Assembly (NCBI GenBank): GCA_934463035.1
Contig: CAKSIG010000005.1
Coordinates: 1-64,000, forward strand
Direction: 5' to 3'
Length of the DNA stretch: 64,000 bases
DNA from: an uncultured Eubacteriales bacterium
GTDB lineage: Bacteria; Bacillota; Clostridia; Oscillospirales; Acutalibacteraceae
A model generated the notes under the pieces. The model was not told where the DNA came from. It made no database searches and was given only the letters and a program-made list of their open reading frames with translations. A program made the translations under genes and the position numbers. Of this stretch, positions 35,843-43,844 are shown one piece after another (the first letter of the stretch is position 1; each line of letters begins with the position of its first letter).

Positions 35843-36091
35843 TTAACAAATTGAACCGGCGCTTGTGTTAACTTTTAATTGCTTTCTAAGCCTTATGTTT
35901 TCGTTCTGTATAATTATAAGGACGTTAATAATAATTCGGCTAATGACTATGTTAATAAGTCGAAAAACAAAAAGGGACACTGCGACGGCAGTGTCCTTGA
36001 CGTTAACGAAATTGAAGGCAGAATGAGACTCAGGTGCGTTTGCGGCATCTGTACAATAAGAGGTTGAGTTTTTAAAACCGAAACCAAACAT
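35843..36091 (-). CDS. Branched-chain-amino-acid-rich leader peptide of the liv operon
   Basis: An 82-codon ORF between the liv promoter and the leader terminator. GCGAGG is nine bases before its ATG. Residues 45-61 (LINIVISRIIINVLIII) contain nine Ile, two Leu and two Val in 17 positions, ending about 18 bases before the antiterminator segment at 35891. The rest of the peptide resembles no protein family I know. This is the composition and placement expected for a control peptide whose translation senses charged tRNA for Ile, Leu and Val. At 82 codons it is longer than classical leader peptides, so a later internal start cannot be excluded. Confidence 0.7.
   Translation of the reverse strand: MFGFGFKNSTSYCTDAANAPESHSAFNFVNVKDTAVAVSLFVFRLINIVISRIIINVLIIIQNENIRLRKQLKVNTSAGSIC
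35879..35891 (-). promoter_or_regulatory. Antiterminator 5' segment inside the leader ORF
   Basis: Minus-strand GCTTAGAAAGCAA is complementary over all 13 bases (one G-U) to TTGCTTTTTAAGC at 35808-35796, which is the 5' arm, loop and start of the 3' arm of the leader terminator. Pairing here excludes the terminator. The segment is codons 67-71 of the leader ORF, just past the Ile/Leu/Val run, so a ribosome finishing the peptide would cover it and one stalled in the run would leave it free. Confidence 0.75.
35970..35996 (-). promoter_or_regulatory. Pause or early-termination hairpin within the leader ORF
   Basis: Minus-strand GGACACTGC-CGTC-GCAGTGTCC (9 bp) followed by CTTTTTGTTTTT. It sits in codons 32-42 of the leader ORF, just before the Ile/Leu/Val run. 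It looks like a pause hairpin that synchronises polymerase and ribosome, or a terminator active when the leader is not translated. Confidence 0.65.
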
Positions 36092-36125
36092 TGTTTTTTC
36101 CTCGCTTCCTTCAAGATTTGTAAAG

Positions 36126-36154
36126 ATTTTAGCACAGCAAGGCGGCTATGTCAA
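36126..36154 (-). promoter_or_regulatory. Promoter of the liv leader and operon
   Basis: On the minus strand TTGACA (36154-36149), 17-base spacer, TAAAAT (36131-36126). Predicted start near 36118, 27 bases before the leader ATG. Confidence 0.8.
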
Positions 36155-36275
36155 GCAAAAACGGTCGAATAAAATCAAATTTAGTTCCTTAAATAAAATT
36201 CACCAATAACCGAATTAAAAAATTGTTCACATTTAACAACGCATTTTCATTTTGATATAGATTGACTGACAATTT

Positions 36276-36308
36276 CTGCATATTATGCAAAAATCTGCAT
36301 AATAGCGT
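36276..36308. promoter_or_regulatory. Palindromic repeats, candidate ArgR boxes (distal)
   Basis: TGCATATTATGCA at 36277-36289 is a palindrome, and a related TGCATAATAGCG begins at 36296, 19 bases away. They resemble Firmicutes arginine-repressor boxes and lie in the 344-base region between the liv and argG promoters. Confidence 0.4.
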
Positions 36309-36387
36309 TAAACTGCACAAAAAGCCATAACTAAGCGGTGTTTTTAATGTTATTTGATTAGAAAACAAAATAAATCGAATTTAGGTG

Positions 36388-36416
36388 TTGCATATTTATA
36401 CAAAACGTGTTACTAT
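36388..36416 (+). promoter_or_regulatory. argG promoter with overlapping ArgR-like box
   Basis: TTGCAT (36388-36393), 17-base spacer, TACTAT (36411-36416). The -35 is part of the imperfect palindrome TTGCATATTTATACAA (36388-36403), which resembles an ARG box, so repressor binding would block polymerase. Confidence 0.6.
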
Positions 36417-36434
36417 TTGTGCATAGAAATTAAT

Positions 36435-36483
36435 ATTTGCCGTTTCGCCTATATACATATATATAGTATATAGCGGGGCAAAT
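36435..36483 (+). other. Stem-loop in the argG 5' leader
   Basis: ATTTGCC/GGCAAAT outer stem and CTATATAC/GTATATAG inner stem with a 9-base loop, ending four bases before the AGGAGG of argG. May affect message stability or initiation. Confidence 0.5.
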
Positions 36484-36498
36484 TCAGGAGGTATAATT

Positions 36499-37728
36499 AT
36501 GGATAAGAAAGAAATAAAAAAAGTAGTTCTCGCATATTCAGGCGGACTTGACACGTCAATAATCATTCCGTGGTTGAAGGAAAACTATAATAATCCCGAA
36601 ATAATCGCGGTTTCAGGCAACGTCGGTCAGGCGAGCGAGCTTGAAGGACTTAAAGAAAAAGCGCTTAAAACAGGCGCGTCAAAGCTCTATGTCGAAGATC
36701 TTACAAAGGAGTTTTTGGACGATTACGTTTTTCCGTGCGTTCAGGCGGGCGCGCTTTATGAGGATTATATGCTCGGCACGGCGTTTGCACGTCCTCCGAT
36801 AGCCAAGCGTATTGCAGAAATTGCCATTGCAGAGGGCGCCGACGCAATTTGCCACGGCTGTACGGGCAAGGGTAACGATCAGGTGCGTTTTGAACTTGCC
36901 ATAAAGGCGTTCGCACCGGATATGCCGATAATTGCTCCTTGGCGTGAATGGAACATCAAATCGCGTGAGGAAGAAATAGAATACGCCGAGGCTCACAATG
37001 TTCCGCTTAAAATAAGCCGTGAAACAAACTATTCAAAGGATAAGAATATATGGCACCTTTCCCACGAGGGACTTGACCTTGAAGACCCCAAGAACGAGCC
37101 TTTATATAATAAGGAAGGCTTCCTTGAAATGGGTGTTTCACCCGAAACGGCTCCCGATAAGCCCACCTATGTTACAATACACTTTGAAAAGGGCATACCC
37201 ACCGCGGTTGACGGCAAGGAAATGGATTCTGTCGAGCTTGTCACCAAGCTAAACGAGCTGGGCGGCGCAAACGGTATAGGTCTTCTTGATATAGTTGAAA
37301 ACCGTCTTGTCGGAATGAAATGCAGGGGCGTTTACGAAACCCCCGGAGGCGCGATACTCTATAAGGCACACAATGTGCTTGAAACTATATGCCTTGATAA
37401 AGAAACGGCTCATTATAAGTCACTTGTTGCCCAAAAGCTCGCCGAGCTTGTTTATAATGCTCAGTGGTTCACGCCGCTTACCGAGGCAATACTTTCCTTT
37501 GTTAAAACAACTCAGAAAACGGTCACGGGCGATGTAACTCTTAAACTTTATAAGGGCAATATGATAAACGCAGGCGTAACCTCGCCGTATTCGCTTTATG
37601 ACCCCGAAATAGCCACCTTTGATGAGGACGATGTATACAATCAGGCTGATTCGGCAGGATTTATCAACCTTTACGGCTTGCCGACAAAGGTGTACGCAAA
37701 AATGAAACTCAAAAACAATATTAAATAA
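36499..37728 (+). CDS. argG: Argininosuccinate synthase
   Basis: Joins citrulline and aspartate with ATP to give argininosuccinate, the seventh step of arginine synthesis. N-terminal ATP-pyrophosphatase motif LAYSGGLDTSIIIPWL near residue 11, GCTGKGNDQVRFE near 117, and ETNYSKDKNIWH near 175 are all typical. The 409-residue length is standard. AGGAGG lies about seven bases upstream. Followed by argH after 14 bases. Confidence 0.97.
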   Translation: MDKKEIKKVVLAYSGGLDTSIIIPWLKENYNNPEIIAVSGNVGQASELEGLKEKALKTGASKLYVEDLTKEFLDDYVFPCVQAGALYEDYMLGTAFARPPIAKRIAEIAIAEGADAICHGCTGKGNDQVRFELAIKAFAPDMPIIAPWREWNIKSREEEIEYAEAHNVPLKISRETNYSKDKNIWHLSHEGLDLEDPKNEPLYNKEGFLEMGVSPETAPDKPTYVTIHFEKGIPTAVDGKEMDSVELVTKLNELGGANGIGLLDIVENRLVGMKCRGVYETPGGAILYKAHNVLETICLDKETAHYKSLVAQKLAELVYNAQWFTPLTEAILSFVKTTQKTVTGDVTLKLYKGNMINAGVTSPYSLYDPEIATFDEDDVYNQADSAGFINLYGLPTKVYAKMKLKNNIK

Positions 37729-37742
37729 GCAGGTATTTATAT

Positions 37743-39113
37743 ATGGAAAAGATGTGGGCGGGAAGATTTCAAAAAGCGCTTGAAAAGGCGGCGGACGACT
37801 TTAATTCTTCCATTCATTTTGATTCGAGAATGTATAAACAGGATATAACAGGCTCAATGGCGCACGCCGCTATGCTTGCTGAAAAGGGGATTATATCAAA
37901 GGAAGACAGCGCAAAAATAGCGGACTGCTTGGCTGAAATTCTTGACGATATTAATTCGGGAAAGCTCCTTTTTGACAATGACGCAGAGGATATTCATATG
38001 TTTATCGAGTCGGAGCTTACCAAAAGAATAGGGGATACAGGCAAACGTCTGCATACTGCCCGCAGCCGTAACGATCAGGTCGCTTTGGATATACGTATGT
38101 ATCTGCGCGACGAGTCGGCGGAAATCATTGGGCTTATAAAAAACCTCCTGTCGGTTATATGTAAAAAGGCGGAGGAATATAAAACCGCTATAATGCCGGG
38201 ATACACACATCTTCAAAGGGCGCAGCCCATAACCTTTGCACACCATATTCTTGCCTACGGAATGATGTTTACGCGTGATATTTCAAGGATAGAGGACGCG
38301 GTTAAACGAATGAATTATTCGCCCCTCGGCTCCTGCGCGCTTGCAGGCACCACCTACGACACCGACCGTTATATGACGGCAAAGCAGCTCGGGTTTGACG
38401 GCATAACCCTCAACAGTATAGACGGCGTTTCCGACAGGGACTTTTGCGTTGAACTGTTGAGCGCATACGCCACCGTTATGATGCACTTGTCGCGCTTTTC
38501 CGAGGAAATTGTTATGTGGTCGTCGTGGGAGTTCAAGTTTATCGAGCTTGACGACGGATATACAACGGGTTCAAGCATAATGCCGCAAAAGAAAAATCCC
38601 GATATGGCGGAGCTTGTCCGCGGTAAGACGGGCAGGGTATACGGCGATTTGATATCTATGCTGACTGTTCTCAAAGGTATTCCTCTTGCTTATAATAAGG
38701 ATATGCAGGAGGATAAGGAATCGGTCTTTGACGCTGTTGATACGGTAAAAATGTGCCTCGGTGTGTTTACTCCTATGGTAGATACAATGACGGTCCTGAC
38801 CGATAATATGTATAAGGCCGCCCAAAAAGGCTTTATAAACGCCACCGACCTTGCCGACTACCTCGTTAAAAAGGGTATGCCGTTCAGAACGGCGTATAAA
38901 AACGTCGGTATGATAGTTGCCGAATGTATCGAAAAGGGACTTGTGCTTGAAACGCTTCCGCTTGAAGAATACAAGAAATACAGCGATTTGTTTGATGACG
39001 GTCTGTTTAAAGAAATATCGCTTGAAACCTGTGTTTCAAAGAGAATTTCGGCAGGCGGTACAGGCGGAAATTCCGCGGATATACAGATTGAATATATAAA
39101 GAAATTTATATGA
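37743..39113 (+). CDS. argH: Argininosuccinate lyase
   Basis: Splits argininosuccinate into arginine and fumarate. The 456-residue member of the fumarase/aspartase superfamily begins MWAGRFQK and carries HTARSRNDQVALDIR near 100, the GYTHLQRAQP motif with the catalytic His near 149, and the superfamily signature GSSIMPQKKNPD near 277. Ends the argGH operon. Confidence 0.97.
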   Translation: MEKMWAGRFQKALEKAADDFNSSIHFDSRMYKQDITGSMAHAAMLAEKGIISKEDSAKIADCLAEILDDINSGKLLFDNDAEDIHMFIESELTKRIGDTGKRLHTARSRNDQVALDIRMYLRDESAEIIGLIKNLLSVICKKAEEYKTAIMPGYTHLQRAQPITFAHHILAYGMMFTRDISRIEDAVKRMNYSPLGSCALAGTTYDTDRYMTAKQLGFDGITLNSIDGVSDRDFCVELLSAYATVMMHLSRFSEEIVMWSSWEFKFIELDDGYTTGSSIMPQKKNPDMAELVRGKTGRVYGDLISMLTVLKGIPLAYNKDMQEDKESVFDAVDTVKMCLGVFTPMVDTMTVLTDNMYKAAQKGFINATDLADYLVKKGMPFRTAYKNVGMIVAECIEKGLVLETLPLEEYKKYSDLFDDGLFKEISLETCVSKRISAGGTGGNSADIQIEYIKKFI

Positions 39114-39121
39114 ACAGTAAG

Positions 39122-39169
39122 AAAGCAATCGGCTCTCACCATTAAAACGGGAGAGCCGATTGCTTTTTT
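39122..39169 (+). terminator. Terminator of argGH
   Basis: A 16-bp stem (AAAGCAATCGGCTCTC and complement) with 13-base loop, ending in TTTTTT. Confidence 0.9.
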
Positions 39170-39215
39170 AATTGTTATGCTGAATTAATATAATCCACGC
39201 GGAGCGCATATTTAT

Positions 39216-39572
39216 CTACGGTTTATCCTGCCAGCCGGCATACAGCGTTAAGCTGTCGGTCACGGTGTCGTTTTCGGTATCCCATTTGACTGTGCAGTCG
39301 GGGTCGCGGTACCAACCGCTGAAAGTGTATCCCTCTTTCACAGGCGTTTGGTCTGCCGAAATCGTTTCGCCGTGCAGTACCTTTTGGCTTGCGACAGCTG
39401 AGCCGCCGTTCGTGTTGAATGAAACGGTAAAACCGTTGTGCTTTACCAAAAACGCCATTGCGGCAAACAGCGCGATTATACCTATTATAATTACGATATT
39501 GACCGTCTTAACGGAAACCTTTACGTTTTTATACAAACCGCCCGACTTGCGTTGCATTTTTTCTTCATTCAT
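39216..39572 (-). CDS. Membrane-anchored protein with an InlB B-repeat-like domain
   Basis: A 118-residue protein: short basic cytoplasmic N terminus, one transmembrane segment (about 26-44, TVNIVIIIGIIALFAAMAFLV), then one listeria-type B-repeat (about 48-117: FTVSFNTNGGSAV, EGYTFSGWYRDPDCT, LTLYAGW). The repeat is a small beta-grasp module common on clostridial surface proteins. AAGGAG is nine bases before ATG 39572; the longer frame upstream runs into the inverted-repeat element. Function unknown. Confidence 0.75.
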   Translation of the reverse strand: MNEEKMQRKSGGLYKNVKVSVKTVNIVIIIGIIALFAAMAFLVKHNGFTVSFNTNGGSAVASQKVLHGETISADQTPVKEGYTFSGWYRDPDCTVKWDTENDTVTDSLTLYAGWQDKP

Positions 39573-39586
39573 AACTAACGGCTCCT

Positions 39587-39862
39587 TAGGCAAGCGGTAA
39601 TAAATCCGAACCCGTTTTGCGTGTGCAGATTTTCCGCATTGCATTGTTAAAATACTCGTTAATCCGAAAGGATTAACTGCGTTTTGTGTCTCGCCCTGCA
39701 AAAAATCTGCTACACGTAAAATCTACGACCTAAAACGAGCGTATTTTAGAGTGGATTTTTATGCGGAGGAGGCAGCAAGGCTGTCGCCTTGCAACGACGA
39801 CAAGTGAAAATACGCCGAAAAGACGCCGTTTTAGGCGGATTCGGATTATTACCTCTTGCCTA
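39587..39862. mobile_element. 276-bp MITE-like element with terminal inverted repeats
   Basis: The ends are inverted repeats of about 23 bp: TAGGCAAGCGGTAATAAATC at 39587 onward and, on the other strand from 39862 inward, TAGGCAAGAGGTAATAATCC. Inside there are two nested palindromic arms: GTGTGCAGATTTT/AAAATCTGCTACAC centred on TTAATCC-GAAA-GGATTAA, and CCTAAAACG...CGTATTTT paired with AAAATACG...CGTTTTAGG. There is no credible ORF. It is either a non-autonomous transposable element or a large structured intergenic repeat. The right end is three bases from the mglC stop. Confidence 0.6.
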
Positions 39863-39865
39863 TGA

Positions 39866-40951
39866 TTATTTTCTTGCAAGGTATTTTCTCATATCTATTG
39901 CACAGGCAACGAGAATTATAAGACCCTTGATGATGTAGAGCATATTCGCGTCTACCGAGAGGAAGTTAAGACCTACAAATATTATTTGCAGAAGCAGAAC
40001 GCCTATTACAATTCCGCTTATTTTTCCTGTACCGCCTACAAACGATACACCGCCGATAACGCAGGCGGCAATAGCGTCGCACTCGTAGTTAAGACCTGTG
40101 TTGGCAGAGCAGGAGGCAATTCTCGCACCCTCGATAAATCCTGTTATTCCGTACATTGCGCCTGCAAGTACAAATACCAATACTATTGTCCAGAATACAT
40201 TGACGCCGGATACGTTTGCGGCTTCTTCGTTAGAGCCTACGGCGAACATATTTTTACCGAACTTTGTCTTATTCCATATTACCCACATAATCGCCGTGAG
40301 TATTACGGCGTAAAGCACATATTTCGGAACGGCGACATTGCCTATTGTAAAGAGTGTTCCTCTTACAAAATCGGTGTATGACGAATCAAGTCCCGAAAGG
40401 GTCTGACCGTTGTTTGTTCCTATTTTTAAATACATAAGAACCGAACCGAAAACGATAAGCTGTGTTGAAAGGGTAACGATGAACGGGTGGAGCTTGAATT
40501 TTGCAACAAAGAATCCGTTTACAAGTCCTACAAGCGCGCCCACCGCGACGACTATAAGAAGTACAACAAACAGCGGCATTACGCCGAGATTAGGGAACAT
40601 TTTGTTTGCGTATCCCGTCATTTGAAGCAGGGAAGCGGCGATACAGGCGGTAAGACCCACGCAACGCCCCGCGGAAATGTCGGTTCCCGTCAGCACTATT
40701 GCGCCGCCTATACCGAGCGCTATCGGCAGCTTAGCGGCAGTTAGGGAAATTATGTTTACGATTGATGAAAGCGAAAGGAATGCGGGAACCTTTATTGCTA
40801 TAAAGACTACCGTTATGAAGATTATAATATACATTGCGTTGTTGAACAGCCCGTCAACAACCGTGCGCTTTTTATCGGCGGGAGCGAGCGCCTTAAAGTC
40901 GGCGATTTTTCCCGATATTCCGCGTCTTTTAATTGCTTTTGTATCAGACAT
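39866..40951 (-). CDS. mglC: Sugar ABC transporter permease, MglC type
   Basis: A 361-residue permease of the ribose/galactoside family with about nine hydrophobic segments. The LPIALGIGGAIVLTGTDISAG region near 85 and the C-terminal CDAIAACVIGGVSFVGGTGKISG near 282 are family signatures. ATG 40951 has AGGAGG eight bases upstream; the arginine-rich extension in frame before it lies within mglA. Third gene of mglBAC. Confidence 0.9.
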   Translation of the reverse strand: MSDTKAIKRRGISGKIADFKALAPADKKRTVVDGLFNNAMYIIIFITVVFIAIKVPAFLSLSSIVNIISLTAAKLPIALGIGGAIVLTGTDISAGRCVGLTACIAASLLQMTGYANKMFPNLGVMPLFVVLLIVVAVGALVGLVNGFFVAKFKLHPFIVTLSTQLIVFGSVLMYLKIGTNNGQTLSGLDSSYTDFVRGTLFTIGNVAVPKYVLYAVILTAIMWVIWNKTKFGKNMFAVGSNEEAANVSGVNVFWTIVLVFVLAGAMYGITGFIEGARIASCSANTGLNYECDAIAACVIGGVSFVGGTGKISGIVIGVLLLQIIFVGLNFLSVDANMLYIIKGLIILVACAIDMRKYLARK

Positions 40952-40962
40952 ATTGAAACCTC

Positions 40963-42492
40963 CTATACGTATTTTGCGGCAAGGGTCATAATTTCTTCCT
41001 GAGTGGTGTCGGCGGCGTTTACTTCGCCTGCAAGCCTGCCGCCCGACATTACGAGTATTCTGTCGCACACGCCGAGAAGCTCGGGCATTTCGGAAGAAAC
41101 CATTATTACGGTCTTGCCCTGCTTTGCAAGATTGAGAATAAGCTGATAAATCTCATACTTTGCTCCTACGTCTATACCTCTTGTCGGTTCGTCAAGCAAC
41201 AGTACGGTAGGGTCGGTGAGCAGCCAACGCCCGAGAATGACCTTTTGCTGATTTCCGCCTGAAAGCGAGCGTATCTTTGTTTCCTGATCGGGCGTTTTGA
41301 CCCGCATTGATTTTATGCACCATTCGGTGTTTTCTATCATTTTTTTCTTGCTTAAAAACGGACCCTTCATACATTTTTTAAGACTCGAAATGGTGGCGTT
41401 TTCGCGAATGTTCAGTATTCCGAAAATACCCGTCGCCCGTCTTTCTTCTGTAAGCAAAGCAAACCCGTTCTTAATGGATTCGCGCGCGTTGCGGTTGCGT
41501 ATTTGCTTGCCGTTAAGCGTAATTTTTCCGCTTCTTCTTGTGGCTACGCCGAAAAGATTTTCCAAAAGCTCGGTTCTGCCCGAACCGTCAAGCCCCGCAA
41601 GTCCGATAATCTCGCCCTTGCGCGCGGTGAACGAAACGTCTTTCAGCTTTGAATACTCCGCGGTCATATTTTCAACTTCAAGCAGAACCTCGCCGATTTT
41701 ATTGTCCTTCGGCGGATAGCGGTTTGTAAGCTCTCTGCCAACCATAAGACGGATTATCTCGTCCATTGTAAGCTCTGCCGACGGCTTTGTGGCTATCCAC
41801 TTTCCGTCGCGCATTATTGTGACTTCGTCCGAAATGCGGAGTATTTCCTCCATTTTGTGCGAAATATAAATTATGCCGCAGCCCCTGCTTTTGAGCATAT
41901 TTATTATTCTGAAAAGATGTTCAACCTCCTCCTCTGTCAGTGACGAGGTAGGTTCGTCAAAAACGATTACCTTTGAGTTGTAGGATACCGCTTTCGCAAT
42001 TTCAACCATCTGCCTTTGCGATACGGGGAGCTTGCTCATAACGGTTTTGGGATTAACGTTTATTTCAAGCTCGTCGAATATTTTTTTCGTTTCGGTATAC
42101 ATCTTTTTTTCGCTGGTGAAAGGTACAAATTTTGAAACCTTGGGGAAGCGGCCCAGCCACATATTGTCCATAACGTTGCGTTTTAATGCCTGATTAAGCT
42201 CCTGATGTACCATTGCAACGCCGTTTTCAATAGCTTCCTTTGAATTTTTAAAATTAACTTCCCTGTCTTCAAGGAATATGCGTCCGCCGTCCTTGCTGTA
42301 AACTCCGAACAGACATTTCATAAGCGTTGATTTTCCCGCGCCGTTCTCGCCCATAAGTGCGTGAACCGTTCCCGCCTTTACCGTAAGCGAAACGCTGTCA
42401 AGCGCTTTCACGCCCGGGAAAACCTTGTCTATCTGTTCCATACGCAGAAGAACCGGCTTTTCAATATTTCTTTTTGTTTCCCTGTTATCCAT
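40963..42492 (-). CDS. mglA: Sugar ABC transporter ATP-binding protein, MglA type (two ABC domains)
   Basis: A 509-residue protein with two fused ABC domains. Domain 1 (about 15-255): Walker A GENGAGKST, PVSQRQM signature region, VIVFDEPTSSLTEEE. Domain 2 (about 265-505): degenerate Walker A GLDGSGRTE and signature LSGGNQQK, LLLDEPTRGIDVGAK. This asymmetry is normal for MglA/RbsA. SD AGGAGG seven bases upstream. Confidence 0.92.
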   Translation of the reverse strand: MDNRETKRNIEKPVLLRMEQIDKVFPGVKALDSVSLTVKAGTVHALMGENGAGKSTLMKCLFGVYSKDGGRIFLEDREVNFKNSKEAIENGVAMVHQELNQALKRNVMDNMWLGRFPKVSKFVPFTSEKKMYTETKKIFDELEINVNPKTVMSKLPVSQRQMVEIAKAVSYNSKVIVFDEPTSSLTEEEVEHLFRIINMLKSRGCGIIYISHKMEEILRISDEVTIMRDGKWIATKPSAELTMDEIIRLMVGRELTNRYPPKDNKIGEVLLEVENMTAEYSKLKDVSFTARKGEIIGLAGLDGSGRTELLENLFGVATRRSGKITLNGKQIRNRNARESIKNGFALLTEERRATGIFGILNIRENATISSLKKCMKGPFLSKKKMIENTEWCIKSMRVKTPDQETKIRSLSGGNQQKVILGRWLLTDPTVLLLDEPTRGIDVGAKYEIYQLILNLAKQGKTVIMVSSEMPELLGVCDRILVMSGGRLAGEVNAADTTQEEIMTLAAKYV

Positions 42493-42520
42493 TAAACGGC
42501 CTCCTGTCTTAGAAATAAGC

Positions 42521-42546
42521 ACAGCCGTGCTTTGCGGCACGGCTGT
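42521..42546 (-). other. Stem-loop between mglB and mglA
   Basis: ACAGCCGTGC-N6-GCACGGCTGT, a perfect 10-bp stem just after mglB in the transcript, without a T-tract. Likely limits read-through so the binding protein is made in excess. Confidence 0.7.
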
Positions 42547-42557
42547 ATGTTAGTTAA

Positions 42558-43622
42558 TTATTTGCCTGTATAAGCCGCATAGGGTATATTAATTCTCCAA
42601 GTGCCTATTACATTTTCACTGTCTATGCCGTCAAAGGTTTCTTTCCCGCCGAGCAGATTGTCCATAAGGGTGGTTATTGCCGTCGCCATACCTTCGGCGT
42701 CCTGCTTTATCGTGCCTGTCATAGAACCTGCGTCGATAGCGGATTTTGCGGCATCGGTTGCGTCAACGCCGAATACGGGGATAACGGTTTTGCCGTCTTT
42801 GTTGTAGCCCGCGCTTTGAAGTGCGGAAACGGCGCCGAGAGCCATTTCATCGTTGTTTGCGATTACAAGCTCAACCATATTTTTGTTGGCTTCGCTGTAC
42901 TGTGCAAGAATGGTGCTCATATAGTTTGTTGCAGCGGCTGACGACCAGAGCCCGTCCTGATCGACAAGGTATTTGTTTGTGTTGGAGGCGTCATAGAATT
43001 CTATTGCGGGTTTTCCTGCCGCTTCGAGTTTCTTGTTGCAGTCTTCAACGCCGTACTGTGTGCGGGCGATAGCCTCCATATTGCCCTCCTGACCTTTAAA
43101 CATAACGTAGCTTATTTTGCCGTCGCCGTTAAGGTCGAGCTTGTCATAGTTTGCTAAAATATAGTCGCCTATCATTTCGCCCTGCATGTGGCCTGCCATT
43201 TCGTAATCGGTTCCGACAAATACGCATTTGTCATAGCTTGATACTACCGATTCGTCAACCGAGCGGTTAAAGAACACAACGGGTATGTTCTTTTCCTTTG
43301 CAAGGTCAACTATGTGCTGTGCCGCGTCGTTTGAGCCTGTGTCAACAACGTTTACAATAAGCATTGAGGAGCCTTTTGCAATTGCCGTCTGTACCTGCTC
43401 TGTCTGGGTGGTCTGGTTGCCGTTGCCGTCATAGTCGTTATAGGTTCTGCCTGAGGCATTCAGTATTTTATCCATTGCCGAACGAACACTTGAAATATAC
43501 GTGTCGCTGAACGTGTAATAAAATACGGAAATCTCTCCGCCTTTACCTCCGCTTGCCGACCCGCAGGCAGCGAGTCCGCAAATGAGAGCCAACGCCATAA
43601 TAATTGATGCTAACTTTTTCAT
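42558..43622 (-). CDS. mglB: Galactose/glucose-type sugar-binding lipoprotein
   Basis: A 354-residue lipoprotein: signal with lipobox ICGLAAC (Cys20), then a type 1 periplasmic-binding fold. The calcium loop DLNGDGKISY near 170 is the hallmark of galactose/glucose-binding MglB proteins. Sugar contacts are expected at VVFFNRSV, NNDEMALGA and VFGVDAT. First gene of the sugar transporter. Confidence 0.88.
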   Translation of the reverse strand: MKKLASIIMALALICGLAACGSASGGKGGEISVFYYTFSDTYISSVRSAMDKILNASGRTYNDYDGNGNQTTQTEQVQTAIAKGSSMLIVNVVDTGSNDAAQHIVDLAKEKNIPVVFFNRSVDESVVSSYDKCVFVGTDYEMAGHMQGEMIGDYILANYDKLDLNGDGKISYVMFKGQEGNMEAIARTQYGVEDCNKKLEAAGKPAIEFYDASNTNKYLVDQDGLWSSAAATNYMSTILAQYSEANKNMVELVIANNDEMALGAVSALQSAGYNKDGKTVIPVFGVDATDAAKSAIDAGSMTGTIKQDAEGMATAITTLMDNLLGGKETFDGIDSENVIGTWRINIPYAAYTGK

Positions 43623-43672
43623 TTTGTTTTCCTCCTGTCTTTTTTTGGGGCTTATGCCCTTTCGACAAGCAT

Positions 43673-43701
43673 ATTATAAATTCATCATATAAAAATTTGA
43701 A
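43673..43701 (-). promoter_or_regulatory. Promoter of mglBAC
   Basis: Minus strand TTCAAA (43701-43696), 17-base spacer, TATAAT (43678-43673), 50 bases before the mglB ATG. Confidence 0.65.
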
Positions 43702-43786
43702 TAGAAAATATTATCCTAAATGTTAAAATAATTATTAATTGTTGAATATTTTAATACAAATTGCACAGAAATGGCATTAAGTGGCA

Positions 43787-43821
43787 AAAAAATTCCCGTC
43801 CGAGCATTTCTGCCCGAACGG
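43787..43821 (-). terminator. Terminator of the cohesin/dockerin operon
   Basis: Minus-strand CCCGTTCGGGCA-GAAA-TGCTCGGACGGG (12 bp, two G-U, GAAA tetraloop) then AATTTTTTT. Confidence 0.9.
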
Positions 43822-43844
43822 GATAAAAGAATATTTTAAGTTTG

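Noticed and set aside
35657..36125. T-box or known riboswitch before livJ
   Set aside because: No AGGGTGGNACCGCG-type T-box sequence or other riboswitch core is present; the leader-ORF attenuator explains the terminator better.
39573..39701. Extended N terminus of the InlB-repeat protein
   Set aside because: It is read through the left part of the inverted-repeat element; the ATG at 39572 has a proper SD.
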